Below are positions 1-5,490 of a stretch of 5,490 nucleotides of DNA, one piece after another. The stretch spans positions 1 through 5,490 of the forward strand of contig CAMHIH010000049.1 in NCBI GenBank assembly GCA_946185175.1, given 5' to 3'. The first letter of the stretch is position 1. Every line of letters starts with the position of its first letter. A program made the translations under genes and the position numbers. Below the pieces are notes generated by a model. The model made no database searches. It had not been told where the DNA came from and worked only from the letters and a program-made list of their open reading frames with translations. The DNA comes from an uncultured Candidatus Saccharibacteria bacterium. Its GTDB lineage: Bacteria > Patescibacteriota > Saccharimonadia > Saccharimonadales > Saccharimonadaceae.

Positions 1-703
1 AGACAACGTAATAGCCCGTGACATCGGACGGCTCATAGCTAATCAAAGTTCCAGTGAAGACGCCTTCGCCTTTATCTGAGTCTTTGGCGTCTTGCTTTTT
101 GGTGGAGAAAGTTGCGCGAAGAGTCGAGTCGTCTTTTGCCTTTTGTGATAGGCTGGTTGTATTTTTAGCCGTATCACTCGCGACAAAATGTCGCAGTTGC
201 GGAAAATGAAAGTCGGCAAATTCTTCAGAATAAGTTTGGATGTTTTCAGTATATTCATTAAAAACACCATAGAAAGATTCAACTTTTGGCACACGAATTA
301 CTGGTGCATAAGAATAGATGCCGTACTTTTCCTGATCGACATTGGCATAACGCTGATAAATATTACGCTCATCGTAGCTGCGCATTACGGGTTTCGATTG
401 AAGTTGCAAAAAGATTGCATAGCGATCATCGTCTGGATTACGCACGGAAATGATTTGATTGGCATCACGGCCAGTAGTCTGCAGCTCCCAACCTTTAGGA
501 ATATCCATTGTCAGGATATCAGTTTCGACATGGTCGAACTCGCTGCTCAAAGTGTCGTCTTCTACATATAAATCCGCGTCGTTAAAATAGCCCGCAACTG
601 GCACTAGATTTTCCATATGACGAATAAAGGCTATTAATACAAAAACCAGTAAGACGAATACCGCTAAAACAACATAACGAAACTTATGATGAGTTTTTAG
701 CAT
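1..703 (-). CDS. Membrane-anchored extracytoplasmic protein of unknown function (partial, 3' end missing)
   Basis: From ATG 703 an uninterrupted frame of 234 codons runs to the left edge; the stop lies outside the window. The protein begins MLKTHHKFRY, a positively charged cytoplasmic stub. One hydrophobic segment follows at about 10-27, and then a soluble part predicted to face outward. This part contains a beta-rich stretch D-I-P-K-G-W-E-L (about 67-74), I-I-S-V-R-N-P, and Y-A-I-F-L-Q-L-Q, reminiscent of PsbP/LpqN-like lipoprotein domains. That likeness is weak. A Lys/Asp/Ser-rich, probably flexible stretch (about 180-215) precedes another beta-like segment at the edge. No catalytic motif, lipobox or sorting signal is visible in the part seen. 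It starts 28 nt after the surface protein gene's stop, with a promoter-like sequence and no good Shine-Dalgarno site, so it may be a separate unit or read through from the operon. Forward-strand frames over this region are shadows. Confidence 0.78.
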   Translation of the reverse strand, partial: MLKTHHKFRYVVLAVFVLLVFVLIAFIRHMENLVPVAGYFNDADLYVEDDTLSSEFDHVETDILTMDIPKGWELQTTGRDANQIISVRNPDDDRYAIFLQLQSKPVMRSYDERNIYQRYANVDQEKYGIYSYAPVIRVPKVESFYGVFNEYTENIQTYSEEFADFHFPQLRHFVASDTAKNTTSLSQKAKDDSTLRATFSTKKQDAKDSDKGEGVFTGTLISYEPSDVTGYYVV

Positions 704-710
704 GTTTTAT

Positions 711-739
711 ATTTTAACATCTTTTCACTTTTTAGTAAA
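711..739 (-). promoter_or_regulatory. Putative sigma-70-type promoter for the downstream membrane protein gene
   Basis: Read on the minus strand, a -35-like TTTACT (739-734) and a -10-like TAAAAT (716-711) are separated by exactly 17 nt. They match 4/6 and 5/6 of the consensus hexamers. The -35 overlaps the final codons of the large surface protein gene. The predicted transcription start, 7-8 nt past the -10, falls on or next to the ATG at 703, so the transcript could be leaderless. The region is AT-rich, so a chance match is possible. Confidence 0.45.
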
Positions 740-3128
740 GCGGAATGAAGTGGGTGGCGCAGTAAATTTCAACACGATCTCCAGCGTGATACGTTTTGCC
801 ATCAACCGAGTTTCGCCATGTCGTTATGTCGCCCTGCGCCGGCACTACAATGGTGGCATTTTCGGCAACTTTGCGTTGCTCTGCACCGAATGAAATCATC
901 CAGATGCGCTGATTATTCTGCATGCTTGGCGCAGCTAGATGCGTAATGTCGAAGTTGGCTAGCTCTGGTTTAGCTAACATGCTTGGATGATTTTGATTTG
1001 TCGATAGATAGAACTTAAAATCATCCAAAGTAATAGCGCCGTAATTTTCTAGGACGCGAATTTCACCCATACGCATGCCGACGTACATATATTCTGGCAC
1101 CGTATCAGCAAAAGCCTCGTATCCGTAGGTGCTATCTGGCTGACTGAGCGCCATAGTGCGTAACTCTGGCCAGGTAAGATTCTCCGCAAAGCCATACAAG
1201 TTCGATAACGCCACCGTGCCGTCGGTCGTTATGAAGCCATTCGCGATAACGTTATAGTAACGCGCGGAAACGACATGATAATAATTCTTACTTTCATAGC
1301 GCGTCGTAACACTCTGTAGCTTAACAGCCTCGAGTTTCCCATCGGCGTTTACTTTATAGTAACTTGTACCAGGCACAAATTCGGCATTCTGCACTGAAAT
1401 AAATTGATTTAAATCAACTCGGAAGATGCCATGATGACGCGTGGTATATAAATCACTGCCGTCACTAAAATGTGCCCATTGGTAATTTTCGGTGCTATGC
1501 TCGCGTTCGATCCAAATTGGATATTCAGCATCGAGCTGGCCAGTTTCGTAGTTCCAGACTGCCAACAAATCATCGTAAGTAATGTCTTCAACTTTCTTTG
1601 TACTACCGTCAGCCAGTAAGATGTCCGTACCCTCAATTAGGCAGCCGCCACTCGCTGATGCAGTGATCACAATATCGCCAGAAACATTTGGAATTGAGAC
1701 GCGACCATTATCGCGTATATAGGTATAATCCGTGCCAGATGTCAGAGTTTGGCCGCCCATTGTAACGGTGATTGTTTCCGGCAAATTGCGCAGAAGACCA
1801 CTACTTGCTGTCAGAGTCGCCACATATGTTTCACCGCGATTCACCGTGCTGGCGCCGTTTGAATTGATGTTTGTCAGCCGATTCGTGACCGTAAAGCTCC
1901 AATTAAGCTGCGTAGTAGCCGAGCGCGAACAATGCCCAGATGCCGTTGTGGCGGCATCAATCTCGGCCTGACTAGCAACATTGCCCAATGAATCTTCGCC
2001 GTAGACTTTAGCATAATAACTAGTACCATTAGTTAGGCCGCTAGCCATAATTATAGTTTCGTCATCTTCGGTTGTTATGGTTTGAACGAGTTGGTTCGAA
2101 CCATCATAAATTAAAACCGTAAAATGACTAATAGTGACGTCGTCTGCCGCATCCCAGGTTACCGATGCTTCGCCACTGGCATTTAGTTCAGTAATTGCCA
2201 CGTTCGAAATTACAGGAGCGTCATCGTCAGTATAGATAATCGACTGGTCGACCAATAGTGTAATGCGGCCACAGTTGATTTCGCCTAGGCTTGCCGAAGT
2301 TAAATAAATATTCGCACGCTCATAAGTTGTAGCAAAATCTACGCCATCGGCTTTTTTAACATAAACCACAAAATCATTCGATGAATTGGCATTAATCGTA
2401 AAATTACTCAATGCGTTGCCGCTAGCGTCGGTGATAATAAAGTGCGGATTATCATGAAGCTCGAGCGCAAAAGTTTGCGCAAAATCATAAGTATTTGTGA
2501 CGTATACCGAAAAAGCCGCGTACTCATTTGCACCACGTAAATCGCCAGTCGTCGGTGCATTAATGTTAGCTAGCACGGTGCCCTCGTTAGAACCAGAAAA
2601 TTCCGCCTCCATGTCACCATTAACATTGTAGTTACCACCATTCGCCGTTAATGTGATATCTACCGTAAAAGTTTTACTTTCGCCACGATTAATCGTGTCA
2701 CCATTCTGAATGCCAATTAGCCGATAGTCAATCGTGGCGTCCGTCACTGGATTTCCGGATTCGTCCGTAATGGTCGGCTGCCAGTAGCCAATTGCAAACA
2801 CTTGATTATAGAAAGTGTCATTAGTGATCGTCACGTCATAAGTTGCGCCATAGTCGGTTGTGGACTGGTCGCCCGTAAAGTGTAGGTCGAAGTCAATTGA
2901 AGTACTTGTGAAGGTTGGAGTACTCGTGACATTCATGCCGCCGGTAAACACCACGTTGGAGATATAAATTTCGCCTTGTGGACTGAGTTGTACGGCGCCA
3001 TCCATATTTAGCAATTTACCGTAGCGAGCAAAACCGACCGTCATCGCCGCCAAAACTAGCATCATGACAGCACTCAAAAACAAGGTAAAACGTAAAGATT
3101 GCTGTTGCGACTTAATTCTTTTTGCCAT
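732..3128 (-). CDS. Large SipW-type surface protein with FN3, Ig-like and Hint domains
   Basis: I take ATG 3128 as the start (798 residues). A TTG at 3155 would add nine residues lying within the DUF5305 gene. Residues about 13-33 form a hydrophobic export signal ending M-T-V-G-F-A-R-Y, then G-K-L-L-N-M-D-G, the usual shape of SipW-dependent signal regions. Next come two related beta-rich modules (about 42-180 and 190-300), an FN3 domain (about 304-396, with T-W-D-A, G-L-x-N-G-T-x-Y and A-K-V-Y), and an Ig-like repeat (about 402-494, with T-V-T-N-x-L-T-N and T-V-T-M-G-G). A Hint domain follows (about 496-636), opening G-G-C-L-I-E-G-T-D-I-L-L-A-D-G and carrying T-T-R-H-H. It ends near N-V-I-A-N-G-F-I-T-T-D without the terminal His-Asn of splicing inteins. 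The last 160 residues are a separate domain of unknown function. No LPxTG motif or C-terminal membrane anchor is visible. It is likely exported and processed by the neighbouring peptidase, then possibly self-cleaved at Gly-Cys496. Adhesion or matrix formation is inference. Confidence 0.88.
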   Translation of the reverse strand: MAKRIKSQQQSLRFTLFLSAVMMLVLAAMTVGFARYGKLLNMDGAVQLSPQGEIYISNVVFTGGMNVTSTPTFTSTSIDFDLHFTGDQSTTDYGATYDVTITNDTFYNQVFAIGYWQPTITDESGNPVTDATIDYRLIGIQNGDTINRGESKTFTVDITLTANGGNYNVNGDMEAEFSGSNEGTVLANINAPTTGDLRGANEYAAFSVYVTNTYDFAQTFALELHDNPHFIITDASGNALSNFTINANSSNDFVVYVKKADGVDFATTYERANIYLTSASLGEINCGRITLLVDQSIIYTDDDAPVISNVAITELNASGEASVTWDAADDVTISHFTVLIYDGSNQLVQTITTEDDETIIMASGLTNGTSYYAKVYGEDSLGNVASQAEIDAATTASGHCSRSATTQLNWSFTVTNRLTNINSNGASTVNRGETYVATLTASSGLLRNLPETITVTMGGQTLTSGTDYTYIRDNGRVSIPNVSGDIVITASASGGCLIEGTDILLADGSTKKVEDITYDDLLAVWNYETGQLDAEYPIWIEREHSTENYQWAHFSDGSDLYTTRHHGIFRVDLNQFISVQNAEFVPGTSYYKVNADGKLEAVKLQSVTTRYESKNYYHVVSARYYNVIANGFITTDGTVALSNLYGFAENLTWPELRTMALSQPDSTYGYEAFADTVPEYMYVGMRMGEIRVLENYGAITLDDFKFYLSTNQNHPSMLAKPELANFDITHLAAPSMQNNQRIWMISFGAEQRKVAENATIVVPAQGDITTWRNSVDGKTYHAGDRVEIYCATHFIPLY
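1221..1643 (-). other. Hint (Hedgehog/intein-type) domain within the large surface protein
   Basis: This stretch encodes residues about 496-636 (ATG-3128 numbering). Its first residue is Cys496, preceded by Gly-Gly, followed by L-I-E-G-T-D-I-L-L-A-D-G, the classic Hint opening block in which Cys performs the N-S acyl shift. The T-x-x-H block is visible as Y-T-T-R-H-H-G-I-F (Thr563/His566, or Thr562/His565 in the alternative register). The last block reads Y-Y-N-V-I-A-N-G-F-I-T-T-D. The length of about 140 residues matches a minimal Hint fold with no endonuclease. The C-terminal His-Asn and following Cys/Ser/Thr nucleophile of splicing inteins are absent. Thioester formation is plausible but splicing is not. 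Confidence 0.82.
1941..2219 (-). other. Fibronectin type III domain within the large surface protein
   Basis: This covers residues about 304-396 (ATG-3128 numbering). The region begins A-P-V-I-S-N-V-A and contains the strand signature A-S-V-T-W-D-A-A-D-D, then S-H-F-T-V-L-I-Y-D-G, G-L-T-N-G-T-S-Y-Y-A-K-V and D-S-L-G-N-V-A-S. This is the order and spacing of an FN3 domain of about 90 residues. Such domains act as spacers or binding modules in extracellular proteins; no binding partner can be read from the sequence. Confidence 0.8.
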
Positions 3129-4194
3129 GCTTCTTATAATCGCTCTCGCTGACAATATAGCGCCAACTGCCCTTCTCGCCGATAATCACGAAATAGCTCG
3201 CATGCTTGCTCTTATAGTAGTTGATTGGCAGATGCACGGAATTGTAAACATCGAGTAGTTCGTCGAATTCCTCAACGTCAGAAACGGCCGAGTTTTTAAA
3301 GACTGGCGCATGCGAAAGCTCAACAATAATGCCGTCATAGGCCGATAAAAGCTTGCGAATGTTTTCTTCGTATGGATGCGCGTCCATTTTGTGTTTTTTG
3401 GCCATAATGTAGCCAACTAAGAGACAGACGCCGCTGAGTACCAAAAGCAAACCAAGAATTACGATAATAATATGCAATGCATCGAGTCGAGCCGGAATTT
3501 CGCTTAGCATTGTGCTGCTGCCGCGCGTATTAGTCTTGGCTTCAACTGATGAGTTAGCGGCAATCGGAATCGTAAAATCAATGCGCGAGTTAAAGTTGGC
3601 CGGATCGACAAAGTTGCTTGGCTTCAAATCTCCCTCGATTACTAGAGCAACATTTAGGCTGCCTTTTGCGACAACGCCCTTCGCTTCGGCCTCAAAGTTT
3701 TTTAGAATAATTGCGTAAGTATCGTAGGTGATTTTAGTATTTTGCGACACGGTAAAGCTGTCGCCGTCGATATGAGTAGTTTGCGGAGCGATGATGTTAT
3801 GTTCTTCCGACCAAAGATTCGCAGTAGTCGAGCCGTCTGCTTTGTCGGCACTGCTTAATGCTACAAGTTTGTAAGTTAAATCGCCCTCGACATGACCCGC
3901 AAAGTTAACTTTATAATTGAAATTCAAATCTAAGTAATCGATTAGGCTTGTTGGATAAGATCGATCGGCGGAACCGACAATATAGCTGTCCGGATAAGTA
4001 TTATTCGGTAATAGATAGATGTTATAGCTCACGCTCGAACCATCTTCGCTATAGGCTAGAGTACGCTCTCCCTTATCGCCAAAACCAAAGCCCAAAGCGA
4101 TTGCGCCCAACAATAACACAATAGCGGAAGCTACCGCGCCAAAGCGGATTAGCCAGTCTTCATGTTGATCGATTAATTGTTTGAATTTTTTCAT
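3112..4194 (-). CDS. DUF5305 family membrane protein
   Basis: This 360-residue protein has a short cytoplasmic N-terminus, a membrane segment at about 18-38, an extracytoplasmic domain at about 40-238, a second membrane segment at about 240-264 and a cytoplasmic domain of about 95 residues. The extracytoplasmic start, V-S-Y-N-I-Y-L-L-P-N-N followed by a Y-rich stretch and I-D-Y-L-D-L-N-F-N-Y, matches my recollection of DUF5305, as does the tail (G-I-I-V-E at 288-292, then P-I-N-Y-Y, S-Y-F-V-I and W-R-Y). Members in archaea and bacteria are often beside Ser-His signal peptidases, as here; their function is not established. By inference it may be an accessory to the peptidase or to assembly of its secreted substrates. 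The ATG lies 1 nt after the peptidase stop and I see no Shine-Dalgarno sequence, so initiation probably depends on terminating ribosomes. Its 3' end overlaps the next gene. Confidence 0.85.
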   Translation of the reverse strand: MKKFKQLIDQHEDWLIRFGAVASAIVLLLGAIALGFGFGDKGERTLAYSEDGSSVSYNIYLLPNNTYPDSYIVGSADRSYPTSLIDYLDLNFNYKVNFAGHVEGDLTYKLVALSSADKADGSTTANLWSEEHNIIAPQTTHIDGDSFTVSQNTKITYDTYAIILKNFEAEAKGVVAKGSLNVALVIEGDLKPSNFVDPANFNSRIDFTIPIAANSSVEAKTNTRGSSTMLSEIPARLDALHIIIVILGLLLVLSGVCLLVGYIMAKKHKMDAHPYEENIRKLLSAYDGIIVELSHAPVFKNSAVSDVEEFDELLDVYNSVHLPINYYKSKHASYFVIIGEKGSWRYIVSESDYKKHGKKN

Positions 4195-4195
4195 A

Positions 4196-5350
4196 TTAGT
4201 TACGGTTAAAAATTTCGTTAATCCATAAGGTTGGAAAACCGATGTATTTGCCCACCATCACGGCGCGGCCTAACACTTGGCTATCAGGCGTCTCGAATGC
4301 GTCCGCTTCGTCGTTATTATCCCCTCGCGTCGTAAAGTACATAACATTGTTGCGTTTATCGATTGACACCACCCGGTGCGTTATTATTACTCCGTCCTTA
4401 TTAAATACTAGTATATCATCTTTTTGAATGTCGCTTGCGTTTACTTTCTCAAAAAGTACTGTGTCGCCTCGACCATAAACTGGCAACATTGAGTCCGAAC
4501 CTACCGCAATTAGCTGATAGCGAAAAATCCCCGACACTAAAACAGTTAATATAATTGCCAAAATTAAGATTGGTGCCGATAGGATGCCGAAGTTTAAGCG
4601 GCGCAAGCGTTTTTTGTCGTCGTCATACAGCTGCAGACTATGTTGTACGACTAAATAGACCACGAATGGCAAAATAATATTCGCCACCGCATGAATATAA
4701 TCACCCAAATCCGGCACGATTGGCAAAATGTATGGATAAATAATCAGCGGAATCTTAAAAATTAACGTCGGCAATAATCCAATTTTGTTTGACAAAAGTC
4801 CACATAACGCTTCTCGCGCAATAATCGGCATCACTGTCGCGCATAAAAAGATAAAAATCTGTTCAGCGCCGCCCAGCCGCGCCACGTTAAGCTCGATCAG
4901 GGTATATAGCAGCGTCGTAAGTGTTGTAAAAAATACAACATACACCCGCTTGTGTAGGTTTGGGCCGGCGACAACATAACGCGCAAGCTCAATAACTACC
5001 GTCATTAATAGGGTTGGGACTAAGCCAACAAACAGCTTTTGTAGGTCGTTTGATAAATATCCCCGGTTAAATCCCAGGAAAATCCCCAGTGCATACGTTA
5101 CTAGCGCATACGAAATTAGAATCACCACAATGCTGCGCGAAATACTGCCACGAAGAAAGTGGCGATCCTTATGAAAACCCAGCGATTTCCAGGCAACGAT
5201 TAAGATTATCGTTAGCGTAAAAGTGATAAGGTATTGCCTTAATGTATGGTCAAGCCGCCAACCTAAACCAAAAAATACTAGCAAGCAGAACGAAAAAGCA
5301 AGGCAAAGCCACAAAACAACTTTTTCGTTCCTTTTAATTCTTGCTAGCAT
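4196..5350 (-). CDS. sipW: SipW-like (ER/archaeal-type) signal peptidase I with an N-terminal multi-pass membrane domain
   Basis: This 384-residue integral membrane serine protease is predicted to remove signal peptides from exported proteins at the outer face of the membrane. The catalytic domain occupies about residues 278-384. It has the nucleophile in G-S-D-S-M-L-P (Ser287), the general-base His325 in I-T-H-R-V-V where bacterial LepB enzymes carry Lys, and Asp344 in R-G-D-N-N-D. Ser-His-Asp is the ER/archaeal/SipW type (S26B). SipW enzymes are known to process TasA-like surface proteins, and likely substrates lie on both sides here. Ahead of it sit about nine hydrophobic segments (roughly 11-30, 39-55, 73-93, 108-124, 135-152, 163-180, 192-213, 220-237 and 255-277). 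B. subtilis SipW is only about 190 residues, so this membrane domain is a large addition of unknown role. The ATG at 5350 follows purine-rich AGGAG and GGGGGAG ribosome-binding sequences. The stop lies one nucleotide before the next start, implying translational coupling. Confidence 0.92.
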   Translation of the reverse strand: MLARIKRNEKVVLWLCLAFSFCLLVFFGLGWRLDHTLRQYLITFTLTIILIVAWKSLGFHKDRHFLRGSISRSIVVILISYALVTYALGIFLGFNRGYLSNDLQKLFVGLVPTLLMTVVIELARYVVAGPNLHKRVYVVFFTTLTTLLYTLIELNVARLGGAEQIFIFLCATVMPIIAREALCGLLSNKIGLLPTLIFKIPLIIYPYILPIVPDLGDYIHAVANIILPFVVYLVVQHSLQLYDDDKKRLRRLNFGILSAPILILAIILTVLVSGIFRYQLIAVGSDSMLPVYGRGDTVLFEKVNASDIQKDDILVFNKDGVIITHRVVSIDKRNNVMYFTTRGDNNDEADAFETPDSQVLGRAVMVGKYIGFPTLWINEIFNRN

Positions 5351-5355
5351 GCTCC

Positions 5356-5365
5356 CCCTGCTCCT
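5356..5365 (-). promoter_or_regulatory. Ribosome-binding sequences of the signal peptidase gene
   Basis: On the minus strand the 20-nt gap before ATG 5350 holds AGGAG (5365-5361) and then a G-rich GGGGGAG (5358-5352). These are the clearest Shine-Dalgarno-like sequences in the window. They support the chosen start and show that the organism uses such sites for at least some genes. Confidence 0.6.
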
Positions 5366-5370
5366 CAGTC

Positions 5371-5490
5371 TTAGTTAGCCTGAGAGTAATTCAAGTCAGC
5401 CGAGAGGTTGACATTAATATCTTCTTGCGGAAGATCCGCGGCATCATCTGGCTGAACGTAATCAACGCGCACCAATACGTCTACCGTTTG
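5371..5490 (-). CDS. C-terminal end of a secreted protein, TasA/camelysin-like tail (partial)
   Basis: An open frame enters from the right edge of the window and runs 39 codons to a TAA at 5373-5371; the start lies outside the window. The visible residues are hydrophilic and beta-rich. They begin QTVDVLVRVDYVQPDDAADL and end with alternating polar/hydrophobic residues and the tail LNYSQAN. This 'V-x-Y-V-x-P-D-D-A-A-D-L-P ... V-N' pattern followed by a beta strand resembles the end of small secreted proteins carrying SipW-type signal peptides (TasA/camelysin-like). That is family knowledge from memory, not a search result. The next gene, starting 20 nt downstream, is a SipW-like signal peptidase, which fits a substrate-peptidase pair. 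No membrane anchor or LPxTG sorting signal is present at the C-terminus. That it is coding is well supported by the reading frame and spacing; the family assignment is tentative because most of the protein is missing. Confidence 0.72.
   Translation of the reverse strand, partial: QTVDVLVRVDYVQPDDAADLPQEDINVNLSADLNYSQAN

Noticed and set aside
43..294. Minus-strand open frame of 83 codons
   Set aside because: It is in a different frame from the long 703-1 gene that spans the same bases, and lacks any domain or ribosome-binding site.
188..571. Forward-strand open frame of 127 codons
   Set aside because: It lies opposite the continuous minus-strand frame 703-1, which has a proper membrane anchor and start; the forward product has no recognisable domain.
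704..731. Transcription terminator after the surface protein gene
   Set aside because: The 28-nt gap is AT-rich but has no inverted repeat or stem followed by a T-run.
1221..1643. A protein-splicing intein
   Set aside because: There is no terminal His-Asn, no following Cys/Ser/Thr nucleophile at a clear junction, and the flanking sequences are not the two halves of a recognisable conserved protein.
1409..1971. Short frames on both strands within the surface protein gene
   Set aside because: They overlap the Hint and Ig-like coding sequence, whose motifs show the true frame.
3129..3155. Upstream TTG start giving an 807-residue surface protein
   Set aside because: The nine extra residues lie inside the DUF5305 gene, and TTG is a poorer start than ATG 3128, after which a normal charged N-terminus and signal region begin.
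1..5490. tRNA, rRNA, CRISPR array, insertion sequence or direct-repeat structure
   Set aside because: None is visible; almost all bases are accounted for by five minus-strand coding regions, and no stretch over 30 bases is non-coding.

Overview
This window is a compact block of genes all on the minus strand, so transcription runs from high to low coordinates. Nearly every base is coding. It suggests a bacterial accessory cell-surface locus. The ER/archaeal-type (Ser-His) signal peptidase, the DUF5305 partner and the SipW-type secreted proteins recall gut Firmicutes/Bacilli lineages and some Patescibacteria. By eye the GC content is in the mid-40s %, and TGG serves as Trp with no in-frame TGA, so the standard code fits. 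Taxonomy cannot be fixed more tightly from this sequence alone.

Layout in transcription order: (1) 5490-5371, the last 39 codons of a secreted protein whose tail resembles small SipW-dependent (TasA/camelysin-like) proteins. (2) 5350-4196, a SipW-like signal peptidase I with an unusually large multi-pass membrane domain fused in front of the catalytic domain. (3) 4194-3112, a DUF5305 protein with two membrane anchors, a large extracytoplasmic domain and a cytoplasmic tail domain. (4) 3128-732, a ~798-residue surface protein with a SipW-type N-terminus, two beta-sandwich modules, an FN3 domain, an Ig-like repeat, a Hint (Hedgehog/intein) domain starting Gly-Gly-Cys, and a conserved-looking C-terminal region. 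(5) 703-1, the first 234 codons of a membrane-anchored extracytoplasmic protein running off the window edge, probably with its own promoter and possibly a leaderless start.

Genes 1-4 are tightly packed (20-nt gap, 1-nt gap, 17-nt overlap) and look like one operon. The inferred working model is that the peptidase processes the secreted proteins on both sides of it, the DUF5305 protein assists at the membrane, and the Hint domain then acts on the large surface protein after export. The most interesting element is this Hint domain: it keeps the N-terminal Cys and a T-x-x-H motif but lacks the terminal His-Asn needed for splicing. This suggests Hedgehog-like self-cleavage or transfer of the N-terminal part to another nucleophile.
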